A stretch of 42,466 nucleotides of DNA from positions 1-42,466 of the IMG/VR virus record IMGVR_UViG_3300021962_000218. One strand, given 5' to 3'. The notes under the pieces are model-generated. The model saw only the letters and a list, made by a program, of their open reading frames with translations. It had not been told where the DNA came from and ran no database searches. Position numbers and translations under genes: made by a program. This document shows, one piece after another, positions 1 to 10,764 of this stretch; positions within the stretch are counted from its first letter, which is position 1; the number at the start of each line of letters is the position of its first letter. Source of the stretch: a virus.

Positions 1-140
1 TTACTCACCCCAAGGGTTGCCAAGGGCAGCGATGTCCTTAACAATCTCGGCGGTAGAGCGATTCTTCCCGGCTGTAGGCTGAGCCTTTGCCGGCTTATTT
101 GGATCTACGAACTGCTCGTCCTGCTTTCCACCGGACTTCA
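1..140. repeat. Terminal direct repeat, left copy
   Basis: These 140 bases recur at 42327-42466 with one mismatch (T at 127, G at 42453). The repeat lies within the scaffold gene, and the mismatch is synonymous there (Gly GGA versus GGC). Joining the copies restores an uninterrupted gene order, with scaffold directly upstream of the capsid gene. I read it as the overlap of a circular assembly rather than a packaged terminal repeat, but the sequence alone cannot exclude the latter. Confidence 0.95.
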
Positions 141-516
141 TCAGTGCCTCAAACTCACGGGCCCGGTCTTCATCGGACAGGCTCGCTGACTTCTCAGCCC
201 ATTGAACGTACGTTGGAAATTCTTTTGCAAGACGGGACTTCGTCTCGGACTCCCGAGTAGCCTTGAGCTCCTGCTCAAGCTTTGCAATTTTGTTCTGAGC
301 CCTCTCGAACTCAGTCAGGCTGGCCTCTTCCATCTGAAGCTTCCAAGCTTGAACCTTTTCGTATTCAGACTTGATATCATCAAGCTGCTTCTTGGTAGCC
401 GTCAGTGCCTGGTCCTTACCAGCCAAACGCTTCTTCCAAGTGGTGATGTCGTTATCCTGGTCAGTGGCAGGCTCTACCTGCGACTGGTCCTGGTCGTTCA
501 ACACGACTTCGTCCAT
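1..516 (-). CDS. Capsid scaffolding protein
   Basis: Predicted 171-residue, acidic, largely helical protein. Residues about 25-100 are rich in Lys, Glu and Gln with heptad-like spacing, as expected of a coiled coil; the C-terminal third is Pro/Ala/Lys-rich with a short final helix. Size, charge and position, just upstream of the major capsid gene on the closed circle, match scaffold proteins that template procapsid assembly and then leave. The start ATG has a GGAG ribosome site about 7 bases upstream. The function rests on composition and synteny, not on a sequence motif. Confidence 0.75.
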   Translation of the reverse strand: MDEVVLNDQDQSQVEPATDQDNDITTWKKRLAGKDQALTATKKQLDDIKSEYEKVQAWKLQMEEASLTEFERAQNKIAKLEQELKATRESETKSRLAKEFPTYVQWAEKSASLSDEDRAREFEALMKSGGKQDEQFVDPNKPAKAQPTAGKNRSTAEIVKDIAALGNPWGE

Positions 517-526
517 GCGTGTACTC

Positions 527-3500
527 CTATCTTGTTAGGTCAACCTCTTGGGATTCCCCATAAGGTGCCTGTACTCTTACGCCCTTTGATGGGCCCAACA
601 ATAGACCGAGCTGATCAATGGCACGTACGCTGCTCTGGGCAAACCCGAGAACGCCAGTGTTGGTGATCGACCCAATCTGATCCGTAGTGAAGTTCTGAAG
701 GGTATATCCGCTAGCACCAGGTTGGTTTTGAACGGTCATGTTCTTCAGTGGCCTCGATACGAACTTAGATACTCCTGCCGTAATGTCGCTCGGCAGACCC
801 GGGAATAGCTGGGTAAGTAGGTTCACAACGTCAGGCGCCGCCTTCAGCTTGTCCCTAAGTGCCCAGTTGTTCTCGAGCTCATTAGATACATAGTTGCGTA
901 CATCTGCATAGGCTGCATACCCAGCGCCAGGTGCAATTACGCCAAATGGTTTATAGAATAGAAACTTGACAGCCTCTGGAAGAATCTTGTGGAACATGTA
1001 GGAGTATGGGTATACTCCAAGCACCGGATGGTTAATGGTGCGCTCAAAGAAACTTCGGTCTGGATTGAAGTAGTGAATCCGGTTCGCTTCCTCAAGTGCC
1101 TTACCGTGCACGTATTGGAATGCTCGGAATACTTTCTCCTCGCCGGCGTGCCGGGTAATAAGCTGGTAGTTTGCATTGCGTAGTTCACGTACAAACTGAG
1201 GACCGCTCTGTCCATTGAGAAGATCTGACACTAACTGCTTCATCTTAGCTGGGTCCTGGATGTCTGATGAAAGCATGGTGCGACCGCCAGCAAACTGACG
1301 GTAGTCAGTTACGACAATGCCACCTGCCTCGTCGATGATGTCGTCCAGTCGCATGGACAGGGTAGTAAGGTGCTCTCCATACGTATGGCCAAGAGCCATA
1401 GCTTCTGCAATACGCATGTGCTCAAACGAAGGGGTGGTACCGTGGATCTGAGCAAGCATCTCAGCAACAACGTCACGCTTGACTACAGCCTTAAGCCGGT
1501 CCTGCTCAACCGAAGCGAACGTCTTCTTTACATCTTCGAGCGCCTCATTGAAGTCGTCAATTGGATCGAGCACGGTTGCATTGGTGCCTTCAACGATCTT
1601 GCCTGAGTCAGTGACCACCAGCTCTTGTACGTTTACCGGGGCATCCTTTGCCCATCTTGCTTCAGAAATGATTTCGCTCTCAGGGATGGCAACTCCAAAC
1701 TCGTCAACTGAGACAGGCGCGGCCCTAAGGTTTCTTCGTCCAACTCGTTGAGCTGCGGTGCGCAGTCGCTCAAGCTGCGGTCGGAACCTACGAATGTCAT
1801 ACCCATTGTGCATTAGGTGGGAGATTGTTTCGTCAATCCTGTCAGCTACCAACTGTGCACCTTCGTATGTTCTGTTTCCGCCAAACAGTTCAACCATGTC
1901 CTGGTCAATGCCCATCTTCAGTGCGGCTTCATTAAGCCCGATACCATTCTTGTCAGGGATAACTGCCCATCCGAAAGCAAATGGGCGAGTCCTATTTGCT
2001 GCGTCTACAAGTCCGGTTACCTTCGATTGCATCTTCCGGTCATGCAGATACATGATCATAAGTGACCTATTGTTGGTAGTTCCGTAATGGTCTACTAGCA
2101 TTGAGTATGCTTGTGGGTCCTCCTTAGCCAGAGTGCTGACAAAATCACGAGCGGTGATTTCAGACACCATCATGTTGCGCTGCTCTCTCTTGGTATCGGA
2201 TAGCCACTCCCACTTGTCGCCGGATAGCCACTCGCTAAGCCTGCCAACCCTGGTAGCTTCTGTTCCTAGGGCAGACTGCCAAGCCTTCTCTCGGAAGATA
2301 GACGTGTAGCTGACGTGGTCAACAAGCATCTTGGTCTCAGGCCCAAGGCCTGCGAGCTGGTTAAGCTCTGCAGATGTAATGCTTACCTTGCGACCGTCTT
2401 CCATGATGGAGCTCAGAACCTTGGAGCTAACTCCGTTGAGCGCGTTAAGAGTTGGTGACTCCAGAAGTTCCTGGGTGTAGAAGAATGGGTTTTTGCTGTA
2501 CTTAATAGCAGGCCAGAAGCGATCAGTAAGCTGAGCGATACCAGGGATTGCAATCTTTACGTTTCCTGTAAAGTTCTGTGTAAGCCCAACAAGTTCTTTC
2601 TCTGATCGGAAAGCGATCATGACTGCCTTGGTCGGATCGAAGTAGAGGTCTCTAGTTGGTACCATTCCCGGTCGGCTTGACAGGCTTGCCCATGTAGCCT
2701 TGAACGCCTCGTACCTGCCCGGGCTAGTGCCGTCAAACGCACGCTTGAATGCCTGCTCGATTACCTTGCCCTCAAGTCCCCTTGCCCCAACCTTGCCGTC
2801 GAGAGACGCTTGCAGCAGCTCATCCATCACGCGCTCAGTCTCGTCCTGGCTGGCGCCGGCCTTAGATAGCACAGCCCCCATGCGGATGAACACTGAGTTG
2901 GTCAAACGATTCTGAGTAATTGGATTGAACAAGTTTGCATACGTATGCTGGAACCAGTTAGCAGTATAGCGGTCAACCCTTGGTACTAGGTTATTAATAA
3001 GAGGAGACGTCATGTCAACGAACGGCATGATGTGCCGTGAGTAGATGACCTCTCCGGTCTTTGGATCGTTGAATCGACGTACTCGGCTGATGATGTTCGT
3101 CTTAGGGGCACGAGCAAGCTGGTACCCACCGGCAGTAATCTGCTCGTATGTCTTAAGCCCTCCGTGCCCAAGTGCGCGACCAATAACGTCTCGAACAGAG
3201 GACTGCTCCCCAAATGTAAGTGGGGACATGTGTACGCCCTCGTTCATCATCTGCTCAAGAACTTCAGATACTGATACTACGTCTCCGTAAACGCCCTCTG
3301 CTCTCGGAGATGTGTACCCAGGGAACGCCGCCCGGATGTCGTCAAACCTATCTCGCACGACTTCCACGAAGACGCGGTTGACATCCTCAAGTGTCTTAAC
3401 TGAGGAGGTGTCAGAGATTCGGTTGATGAACCTGGTAACGGCACGGATGTCTTCCTCTGAAAGCATCTCTCCGGCCCGGATTGAGTCTTCAAGATCCTGG

Positions 3501-5767
3501 CTTACCGACCTGGCTAGGTATGTGAAGTCGTCAGTGTAGAGCTCAGGATGGTGTGGGTTAAGCACGCCTGTGCGCTCAAGTGATTTGAGGGCATAGTGCA
3601 TCTTGTTCTTAATTCTGATGAACGCCTTCACGCCTGCCAGTGTGGATGAACCCTTAGTGACTAGTGTCAAAGGTACGTCGAATGCGTCGGTCAGAGAGCG
3701 AAGTAGTTCGCGGTCGTCAGCTGTAGCGTCCCCAAGCTTGACCAACTTCTTAAGTCGCTCGATCTCATCGTTGATTCTAATCTGCATATTTGCTAGGCCC
3801 GTGTTGGCCTTGCCGTATCCGGTAGCTTCAAAGAGTGTCATCCTACGAGCGGCGTCGACCTGAGCGTCAACGCTCTTGACGTTTCCGTCTGGAAGGTAGG
3901 TATCCTTAAACACTTCGTCGAATAGGTCGTTCTCTTTAAGGATGATATCGGATTCTGCAATGCCTGCCTCATCGGCAAACGGTCGGAAGAACTTGCTGAA
4001 CATGATCTTGGCCTGCGCCCTGGTCAGCATCAGTGGGACGTTCCTTTGGGTAACTGTGTCTAGCTCCTGGTAGATTGCCCTCTCGGCCTTGAACAGTGGG
4101 GACATATCGTCTGAGCCCTGCACTACCGCTGCGTACTTCGCCGCGGCCCCACCTTCTGTAATGGCCAAACGCTGAGCCATTCCTTCAATGCTAGGAGTTC
4201 GGATGTCCTCGATGAGTGCGGACACAGCACGTGCTGAGCTGCTAGTGCCATTGCCGGTAACGGCCTGAGCAATAGAAACTCGTCGCGTGAGCAGGTCGAT
4301 GTCGTCAGTGCCGAATACAAGGCGTGGATCTTCACCGGCGTCTCGTACCTTCGCGAGCATGTCTTCAGCAATGGTGCGCGATGTTAGCTCTGCTGCACCG
4401 CCGATGCTACGCTGAACTCCAATGTTAGTGCGAGATGCAATGATTGCCTCGTTGGTGCGAGCTGCGATGTCTGCGGCTGCGTTGTCAATGGTTGATCCAA
4501 AGATCTTCTCTGCCGACATAATGAGGACTCGGCTTAGGCCGTGGCCAAGAGATACTCTCCAGGACTCTACGCCAGTAGTTCCAAGAACCCTTTGCATTGC
4601 CGTGTCAACCATGTTGATGTTTTTTCCGCCGGCAGCTCGAACGATACCCATCTCAGCTGGCATCTCTGTGGCCCTGGCGATTGCCTTAAGTGGGTATGTA
4701 GCAAGATCCTTAGCTCCGACCATAGCGTCGTACATCCCCATAAGTGTGCTACCGGCCAAGGTGCCTTCTGCCCTAGACTTCTCGATTGCGCCCATAGCTG
4801 TGCGCTGCTCTACGAGTGCCTGGTTCTTTGCTAGGGCGGCCTCCTCAGACGTAATCCTGCCTGAGTTCAAGTCATCTTCGATAGATGCAAGCTTTGCCGT
4901 TGCGTTCTGAGCTGAGATTGTAAGTGCATGTGTTGATGTGGCCTTTGCCTTTAGGTCAAGGCCGACTGGCCTATTCAGCTTGCGAACAATGTCGTCGACT
5001 GTAGAGCTACCAGACTCTAGGAGCTTGGCCTCTGTTCCAACAATCTTACTGATGTCGTCTCCTCGACGAGCGGCAGCGCGTAGATTGTCTAGCTCTTCGG
5101 CCTTGTTAATAAGCTGGCCAATCTTCCTGCGGCTTAATGCTGCTCCGGCGATAGCTCCTGCAACCCCTAGTGCTCCACCGCCTAGGGCGCCCCCGATGTT
5201 GGCTCCGGCCACACCTCCTGCGATAGTGGCAAGAGGCTTAAGCATACGTACCTTAGCCAGTGCAAATGGAGTAAGGTTTAGCGGGTCTAGCAAGAGCTGG
5301 AAAGCTAGGTTTGCAGTGCGGTCGTTAGCAAATCCGCGGTCAGTTGAAACAAGGTAGCTAGCAACTTCGTTGAAGTCTCTGCCGCTATCAAGCATCCACC
5401 TGACGTCGTCTGGCATACTATCCTTAGACGACAGCAGAAGCCTGGCCCTGGCCCCGGCGTGCTCTACAATCTTTCCTGGTACGCTTAGCCCGGTAAGTAC
5501 TGCTCCGCCGATAGCTCCAAGAGGGCTGTCCTGGATTGCATCTGCGACTGGTTTAATTCCAGGAACTCCTGATACAACCTTGACTGTTTCCCCCATTCCG
5601 GTCTGAACGGCAGTACCGAACTGTGCGGCAATACGCTCCTGGTACGAGGCGTTAGGATCAATCTTCGGCTCCTTCTGAGCCCCGATGTCTAGCCCAACAC
5701 GGAAAGAACCATCTGCGGCTGGGCTAGGAGTTACCTGATCCTGGCTGTGACGGTACTCGTACGGCAT
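527..5767 (-). CDS. Large internal virion / DNA-ejection-type protein (1,746 aa)
   Basis: Very long, mostly helical protein with no recognised enzyme motif. Residues about 175-212 form a Gly/Ala-rich hydrophobic stretch followed by a basic-acidic helix, which could insert into a membrane. The rest is charged, helical and soluble-looking. It starts on a TAATG shared with the stop of the preceding 905-residue gene and is followed 10 bases later by the scaffold gene, so it sits between portal and capsid genes. In short-tailed phages this place is often taken by core or ejection proteins that leave the head with the DNA. A tape-measure role is an alternative, but no tail tube gene is present. I looked for motifs of single-subunit RNA polymerases and saw none convincing. 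Confidence 0.6.
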   Translation of the reverse strand: MPYEYRHSQDQVTPSPAADGSFRVGLDIGAQKEPKIDPNASYQERIAAQFGTAVQTGMGETVKVVSGVPGIKPVADAIQDSPLGAIGGAVLTGLSVPGKIVEHAGARARLLLSSKDSMPDDVRWMLDSGRDFNEVASYLVSTDRGFANDRTANLAFQLLLDPLNLTPFALAKVRMLKPLATIAGGVAGANIGGALGGGALGVAGAIAGAALSRRKIGQLINKAEELDNLRAAARRGDDISKIVGTEAKLLESGSSTVDDIVRKLNRPVGLDLKAKATSTHALTISAQNATAKLASIEDDLNSGRITSEEAALAKNQALVEQRTAMGAIEKSRAEGTLAGSTLMGMYDAMVGAKDLATYPLKAIARATEMPAEMGIVRAAGGKNINMVDTAMQRVLGTTGVESWRVSLGHGLSRVLIMSAEKIFGSTIDNAAADIAARTNEAIIASRTNIGVQRSIGGAAELTSRTIAEDMLAKVRDAGEDPRLVFGTDDIDLLTRRVSIAQAVTGNGTSSSARAVSALIEDIRTPSIEGMAQRLAITEGGAAAKYAAVVQGSDDMSPLFKAERAIYQELDTVTQRNVPLMLTRAQAKIMFSKFFRPFADEAGIAESDIILKENDLFDEVFKDTYLPDGNVKSVDAQVDAARRMTLFEATGYGKANTGLANMQIRINDEIERLKKLVKLGDATADDRELLRSLTDAFDVPLTLVTKGSSTLAGVKAFIRIKNKMHYALKSLERTGVLNPHHPELYTDDFTYLARSVSQDLEDSIRAGEMLSEEDIRAVTRFINRISDTSSVKTLEDVNRVFVEVVRDRFDDIRAAFPGYTSPRAEGVYGDVVSVSEVLEQMMNEGVHMSPLTFGEQSSVRDVIGRALGHGGLKTYEQITAGGYQLARAPKTNIISRVRRFNDPKTGEVIYSRHIMPFVDMTSPLINNLVPRVDRYTANWFQHTYANLFNPITQNRLTNSVFIRMGAVLSKAGASQDETERVMDELLQASLDGKVGARGLEGKVIEQAFKRAFDGTSPGRYEAFKATWASLSSRPGMVPTRDLYFDPTKAVMIAFRSEKELVGLTQNFTGNVKIAIPGIAQLTDRFWPAIKYSKNPFFYTQELLESPTLNALNGVSSKVLSSIMEDGRKVSITSAELNQLAGLGPETKMLVDHVSYTSIFREKAWQSALGTEATRVGRLSEWLSGDKWEWLSDTKREQRNMMVSEITARDFVSTLAKEDPQAYSMLVDHYGTTNNRSLMIMYLHDRKMQSKVTGLVDAANRTRPFAFGWAVIPDKNGIGLNEAALKMGIDQDMVELFGGNRTYEGAQLVADRIDETISHLMHNGYDIRRFRPQLERLRTAAQRVGRRNLRAAPVSVDEFGVAIPESEIISEARWAKDAPVNVQELVVTDSGKIVEGTNATVLDPIDDFNEALEDVKKTFASVEQDRLKAVVKRDVVAEMLAQIHGTTPSFEHMRIAEAMALGHTYGEHLTTLSMRLDDIIDEAGGIVVTDYRQFAGGRTMLSSDIQDPAKMKQLVSDLLNGQSGPQFVRELRNANYQLITRHAGEEKVFRAFQYVHGKALEEANRIHYFNPDRSFFERTINHPVLGVYPYSYMFHKILPEAVKFLFYKPFGVIAPGAGYAAYADVRNYVSNELENNWALRDKLKAAPDVVNLLTQLFPGLPSDITAGVSKFVSRPLKNMTVQNQPGASGYTLQNFTTDQIGSITNTGVLGFAQSSVRAIDQLGLLLGPSKGVRVQAPYGESQEVDLTR

Positions 5768-8484
5768 TATCTACCCCTTGTCCTAATCGTTGTATTGATA
5801 GGCGTGACCGGAGGCGGCTTGATTGTCGTCTCAACCTTTACAGTAGGAGGAGGGGTAATCTTTGTGTTCTCCCGTTCTCCCATTCTAAAGTTTCTAAAAG
5901 CCCTATCCGTAAAATCAGTTGTGATAGTTGCAGGAGGCTTAATAGAAGTGGATGGCGTGTACCCTGCTGCTGGCCCGGCATTAAACCCGGTCGACCCAGG
6001 CCAAGCACCAAGTGACCCAGCAGAATTCAAGAGTGGGTTTATGAAGAACCCCTTAAGGTCAATGCCTGTAGGCAGAAGGCCGAATCCGCCGCCGCTATCC
6101 ATCTTGTATTCTGGGAACGCGGCATTGAACGCGTCCATGAACGGCTTAGACGTCTTCCTAGTCTCTGTTAGAAGAAGAGTATTTGCCCCTTCGTACATAG
6201 GTGGGAAGTTTGCCATAACAGCTTCCATTAGGTCAGGGCCCTTTAGGTCTCTGCCCTGAGCTGCTGCGATCTCCTTAGCCCTAGCAATGATGCCGTCCTT
6301 GTCCGAGAAAGCATCAGTAATAAGCTTCCGAGTTGTCGACCCACTGCTTAGTGAACCTGTGTTATACGTATCGTACTCGTCCATATTAGAAGAGTCAGGG
6401 ATTGTCCATACTGAGCTAGAATTAGATCGTAGCCACATGTCCTCAAGGAACTGACCGTTACCAATCTTTTCCCCAACGTCCATACCCTCAGTGATCTTCA
6501 TTCCAAATGTACCATCACCAAGGTCCGTAATCCCGTCAGTAGGTACGCCGTTCTTCTCTAGGTACTCAGTCCAAACTCGCAAAGGAACCTGTCGTACCTG
6601 ATCGATGCTGGACCCGTCTGGCTGCTTGAACTTTCCCTTAACGGTTACAATGTAGTTTCCGCCACCGAACTCATCCGAAAGCTGCGTGTTGCCTGGAGTC
6701 TTGTAGATTGCAACCGTGAATCCTGCTGGCGGCCACTCGGCTGGACCGGCGCCTGTGCTGTCCAGATACATCTTAGCAGGCTGGGCGTAGGCAGTTACAA
6801 GCTTGCCCTTGTACATTGTGTAGTAAGGCATGGCCTGGCTTGCGCCGCCGCCCTTGAACGGATTGTCCGTAACCTCAACCATGCCGTTAGGGCGAACGAC
6901 CATAACGTCACCCATAGAGATACGTGCCTGGTTGTATACCGCATTCATTGCTGCGTTGACGACGCTGATTGCGTCTACTCCGCCGCCAGTGCTTCGGTTT
7001 GGCATGTACAAGTTTTGAGATGAGATGGTGATTTGATCTTGAAGGTTTTGGTATTGCTCGGCGCTAATGGTGCCGTCGACAATTGCCTGTGAAAGTTCAT
7101 CAAATGATACCTTGCCATCGGCTCCACCGTACTTTTTGCCGTCAATCACTGAGCCTGGGATGAACCCATCGGCCAACTCATTGAGCCACCCTGTCTGCCC
7201 GGCCCCGCCGGTTGAGTCCCTAAGGGCCTTGAATGCTCCGAATACCAGGTCTGGCTGTCCACCGATCATCAGGTTTCTACCTGTCTCAGGGTCAAACTTC
7301 TGAACCATTCCAGCTGCGCCAAGGTCGTCTGTAAGCTTGTCTGTACCGACAGCGTATCCGCCATCAATATTGGAGCCGGCGTTGACCACAAACGTAGTCA
7401 TGTCGTTCTTGTACTTCCAGATGAATGCGCTCAGAACTCGTTTCTGCGTAGCGCTGATTCCTGACAGGTCGCCGTTGTTTAGGTCTGCAAGGCCACGAGC
7501 TGCGTCAAGAGTGGCCTGCGCGAACTGGTCCTGAATGTCTACGCCAACCCCGGTATCGGATGTTGCCATCACGTCTTTTAGGATTCCGGCATAGTCGCCG
7601 TTCTGGTCCCCAGCAGCAAGAGCCTGGAGCAAGGAGAAGGCAGGGAAGTCTCCGTCCATCTTCGCGCCGAGCTCTGCAATTTTCTCCTTGAACTGGCCAT
7701 TGGCCCCGCTGTAGTTCTCAAGAAGCTGCCGAGCTACCTGCTCAAGCGGATCAAGGAAAGCATAAACCTGATCCTGATAGGATTCAAAGTTCTTGTTCTG
7801 CCCCTCTGTCTTTGCTGTCTTTGCATACTGTCCAGCAAGTGTAAGGATATCTCGGTATGCCTTGCTGTCCTTAGTCATTCCTCCGGCAAGAGCTTCCTTA
7901 AGCTGTCCGTTTAGCCAGCTGGACATCTGCCCAGCGGTAATGTCTCCACGGTAGTATGCCGCTTCCTTGCCGTCCCTGGCAACGTTGAACTCTGCAACGA
8001 AGAGTGTTCCCTTGAGTGCGTCTGCCTCTGTAATCTGGCCATTCTCTTCCAGCATTGCAATGCGCTCATTCGCCCAGGCCTGCATGTCGCTTAGTGTGAC
8101 TTCAGCAATACCCTTGTTTGAGAACGTGTCTCCAAGGAGGCCGAAGTCGATCTGGGTCCCGTTCTGCATTGCGTTCACAACAAGGTTTTGAATGTCGTTC
8201 TCATAGCGCTGCTCGAATGCTCGAAGGCGAGATGCAATCGTCTCGTACTCAGTTGACCCTTGTGGGAAACCTGCAAGCATCTTCTGATAGTAATCAAGCA
8301 CAAACCTACCGTCAACGTTCTGTCCATTGTACTGAGCTGTGTACCGGCCAGCTGACATGTTAGTCTCATAGGCCGTGATGACAGACTGCAAGTCCGTAGT
8401 CATCTGGTCCTTTAGGAGAGAGTAGATGAGTAGCGATAGGTTCTGGCTACCGCCGCTCCTGCCGAAAGATCCCTTGCGTGCCAT
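5767..8484 (-). CDS. Putative internal virion protein (905 aa)
   Basis: Predicted 905-residue protein. The first ~370 residues are helical and rich in Gln, Ala and Glu. The middle is Gly-rich, with one segment resembling a calcium-binding loop (residues about 470-485, ADGKVSFDEL). The last ~80 residues are Pro/Thr-rich with repeated TTIKPPP-like units, typical of an extended tail. The start ATG overlaps the portal stop, and the stop overlaps the start of the 1,746-residue gene, so the three are translationally linked. Position suggests a structural protein inside the head or at the portal vertex. No family was recognised with certainty. Confidence 0.55.
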   Translation of the reverse strand: MARKGSFGRSGGSQNLSLLIYSLLKDQMTTDLQSVITAYETNMSAGRYTAQYNGQNVDGRFVLDYYQKMLAGFPQGSTEYETIASRLRAFEQRYENDIQNLVVNAMQNGTQIDFGLLGDTFSNKGIAEVTLSDMQAWANERIAMLEENGQITEADALKGTLFVAEFNVARDGKEAAYYRGDITAGQMSSWLNGQLKEALAGGMTKDSKAYRDILTLAGQYAKTAKTEGQNKNFESYQDQVYAFLDPLEQVARQLLENYSGANGQFKEKIAELGAKMDGDFPAFSLLQALAAGDQNGDYAGILKDVMATSDTGVGVDIQDQFAQATLDAARGLADLNNGDLSGISATQKRVLSAFIWKYKNDMTTFVVNAGSNIDGGYAVGTDKLTDDLGAAGMVQKFDPETGRNLMIGGQPDLVFGAFKALRDSTGGAGQTGWLNELADGFIPGSVIDGKKYGGADGKVSFDELSQAIVDGTISAEQYQNLQDQITISSQNLYMPNRSTGGGVDAISVVNAAMNAVYNQARISMGDVMVVRPNGMVEVTDNPFKGGGASQAMPYYTMYKGKLVTAYAQPAKMYLDSTGAGPAEWPPAGFTVAIYKTPGNTQLSDEFGGGNYIVTVKGKFKQPDGSSIDQVRQVPLRVWTEYLEKNGVPTDGITDLGDGTFGMKITEGMDVGEKIGNGQFLEDMWLRSNSSSVWTIPDSSNMDEYDTYNTGSLSSGSTTRKLITDAFSDKDGIIARAKEIAAAQGRDLKGPDLMEAVMANFPPMYEGANTLLLTETRKTSKPFMDAFNAAFPEYKMDSGGGFGLLPTGIDLKGFFINPLLNSAGSLGAWPGSTGFNAGPAAGYTPSTSIKPPATITTDFTDRAFRNFRMGERENTKITPPPTVKVETTIKPPPVTPINTTIRTRGR

Positions 8485-10764
8485 TTATTGGCCTCCCTGC
8501 TGTGGTACTTCACCTTGTGCTGATTGCAGCATTGACATTAGGTCCGCTCCGCCACCCTGCGCGTTCTGCGGTAGTGACTCTTGCGGTGGATTTCCCTGCT
8601 CCGTTGGACCGTTCAGCATCTCAGTGCCAGGAGCGCCAGGGTTCATGCTGGCCATGGCCTCCATTGCGCTGTTCTGTGCCTGCTGGGCTGATGCACCAAG
8701 GGCCTCAGGAGGCTGCTGCTGCATCTGGTTGAACATCTGGACTAGCGTGCCCATCGTCTGCACTGCTGCAGGGTTGAGCGTTGCGTCTGTCTGCTCATCT
8801 CGGATAAGGTCCTTCTCGCCCTCAGGGTCAGTCACGCCCATGCGATCCATCGCACGCTCGGCAGACCAGAGTCGGTTCTGGACCAGGTTGATTGCCGTCT
8901 GGGCAAGCTCGATTGTGTCTCGTGGTGTAAGCTCAGGTGGGGTGATCTCGATGGTGTACTCACCTTCGATGATGTTGGAGACCGCCTTGTCCTTGAGCTC
9001 CCACACACGTGCGCACTGCTCCCATACTTCCTTAACCCAGGAGTAGAGTAGCTTTCGCTTAGGCGCAATGCGTGCTTCGTAGTTCGCCATGAGCTGTGCA
9101 ATAGCTCGGCTAGATCCGAGTACGCTGGATGGCGCAAGGCCAAGGAGCAACTCGTTAAGTCCTGAGACAACTGCGAGCTCGCGGTCGATGCGCTTGTTGA
9201 AGTCTTCAACCTGGAACTGAGGGATGAACGGATTGATTGATTCGATTCGGTTCCCGGCCCCAGGGGTAGCGACCTGGTTTGGCTTTGGGATAGCGTTGGC
9301 CGGGACCTCATCCGGAGCCTCGGAGCCTACGAGCTGCCACATCTGACCGCCAACGACTGAGTGGATCATCTGCGCCTGGGCGGTGATCTTCTCGTCCTTC
9401 TCCCGGAGGAGCTGCTCGATGTCGTACAGTTCAGGCTTGCCGTATGGGCTGCCTGGGATCATGCTGTTCCGGAGCATGACGTAAGGAATTACACCCTCAA
9501 ACTCTGGGTGCTCTGAGCGCTTGACCACAGTGTTACCCACAATGACTGCGTTGCAGACGAGTGGCGGCTTACCTGGGGCGGTAGGGTGCTTGTACCAATA
9601 GTCCATGACTTCGATCTTCATCTGGTCATATGCTGTCTGGTAGCGGATAGGGTCTCGGTGATAGCTATTTAGGTAGATGCTAGCGATTGGGTCGTCATGC
9701 GTGCTAGCAGATGTGTATGGGAACCACTTGTTGCCATCGTTTACAGGGATGACATCTACGCCCCACTCTTCGAGCACAGCCTGCGGCGATAGGCCGTAGC
9801 TGTACAGGGCCCAGTCAACTCGACTGTAGTCAGAGCTGCCGTAGCCAAGGTAAAGGTTCTCAGGGGTGTCTACAACTGTAATGCGTGGGAGCTTCTTAAT
9901 TGGGTCCCAGAAGATCTTGGCAGCTGTGTTTCCGTAAAGCGCCTTGAGCAGACAAGCCTCTTCCATCTTAAGGTCGAAGTTGTTTGCGTCCCACCATGCG
10001 TAGAATAGGCGCTCTCGTCGAGCTGCCTGGGTTCGCTCCTCCTCGCTTGGTCCGGTTGGAACGTAGTTCACAACTGGGGTAACGGCCTGGAGTCCTGCAG
10101 GGATGTTCACGTAGGCAGCGTGTACGTTGACTGATACGTGGGACCGTCCTGACAGTCGTGCGCTTGGGTCCTCTGCCCAGTGGTCTGCACCGCCAAGGGT
10201 GAAGGTCTGTGGATGGTAGTAGTGGTCGAACCGTCGATACAGAGCGCGCATTCGGTTCTGCTCTGGCTCCACGAGCTGCTTGCGGTTCATTGCCTCAAGG
10301 GCCAACAGGTAGTCCTCGTTCTCTTCAGCAACCTCACCGAGCTGGTTTAGTCGCTGCTTAGCTAGGGACATTCCCTTCTTCTGCTCTGCAGTTAGGGCCG
10401 TTAGGGAGTCAAACTTAGGATTGATCTTAGACGTGCGTACCTTGCCGCCGGAGATAATGGCATCATTTACGGTACGGCCAGAGCCGGCACGAGTCGAGCG
10501 TCCGTTGGCAATCGCGCTTGGGGTTACGCGCTGCTTGCGGCCACTTGTCGAAGCTGGCTTGAGCTCTGTCTTAACCGGTGTTCCGGAGGACGCTACTTTA
10601 TTAGTCTTCTGGCCGCGGATCTCTTTGCGAGCCGTGGCAATGGCAGCCTTGATGCCTTCGATGTTCGCCTTAGTGACGACGTTAGGGTCAGTCGTGATCA
10701 TGGAAGGAACTTCCTTACCATCCACGAAAGACCCTGAGCTAATCTTCAGTTTGTCTTTAGGCAT
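8485..10764 (-). CDS. Portal protein
   Basis: A 759-residue protein overlapping the terminase large subunit gene by 8 bases, the classic order. It has the length and layout of portal proteins of short-tailed phages: a basic N-terminal extension, a central alpha/beta region with aromatic-rich segments, a long helical region after residue ~500 and a Gln/Met/Pro-rich C-terminal tail from residue ~680. The portal forms the ring at the unique capsid vertex through which DNA enters and leaves and to which terminase docks. A GGGGAG ribosome site precedes ATG. The assignment rests on synteny and overall composition. Confidence 0.85.
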   Translation of the reverse strand: MPKDKLKISSGSFVDGKEVPSMITTDPNVVTKANIEGIKAAIATARKEIRGQKTNKVASSGTPVKTELKPASTSGRKQRVTPSAIANGRSTRAGSGRTVNDAIISGGKVRTSKINPKFDSLTALTAEQKKGMSLAKQRLNQLGEVAEENEDYLLALEAMNRKQLVEPEQNRMRALYRRFDHYYHPQTFTLGGADHWAEDPSARLSGRSHVSVNVHAAYVNIPAGLQAVTPVVNYVPTGPSEEERTQAARRERLFYAWWDANNFDLKMEEACLLKALYGNTAAKIFWDPIKKLPRITVVDTPENLYLGYGSSDYSRVDWALYSYGLSPQAVLEEWGVDVIPVNDGNKWFPYTSASTHDDPIASIYLNSYHRDPIRYQTAYDQMKIEVMDYWYKHPTAPGKPPLVCNAVIVGNTVVKRSEHPEFEGVIPYVMLRNSMIPGSPYGKPELYDIEQLLREKDEKITAQAQMIHSVVGGQMWQLVGSEAPDEVPANAIPKPNQVATPGAGNRIESINPFIPQFQVEDFNKRIDRELAVVSGLNELLLGLAPSSVLGSSRAIAQLMANYEARIAPKRKLLYSWVKEVWEQCARVWELKDKAVSNIIEGEYTIEITPPELTPRDTIELAQTAINLVQNRLWSAERAMDRMGVTDPEGEKDLIRDEQTDATLNPAAVQTMGTLVQMFNQMQQQPPEALGASAQQAQNSAMEAMASMNPGAPGTEMLNGPTEQGNPPQESLPQNAQGGGADLMSMLQSAQGEVPQQGGQ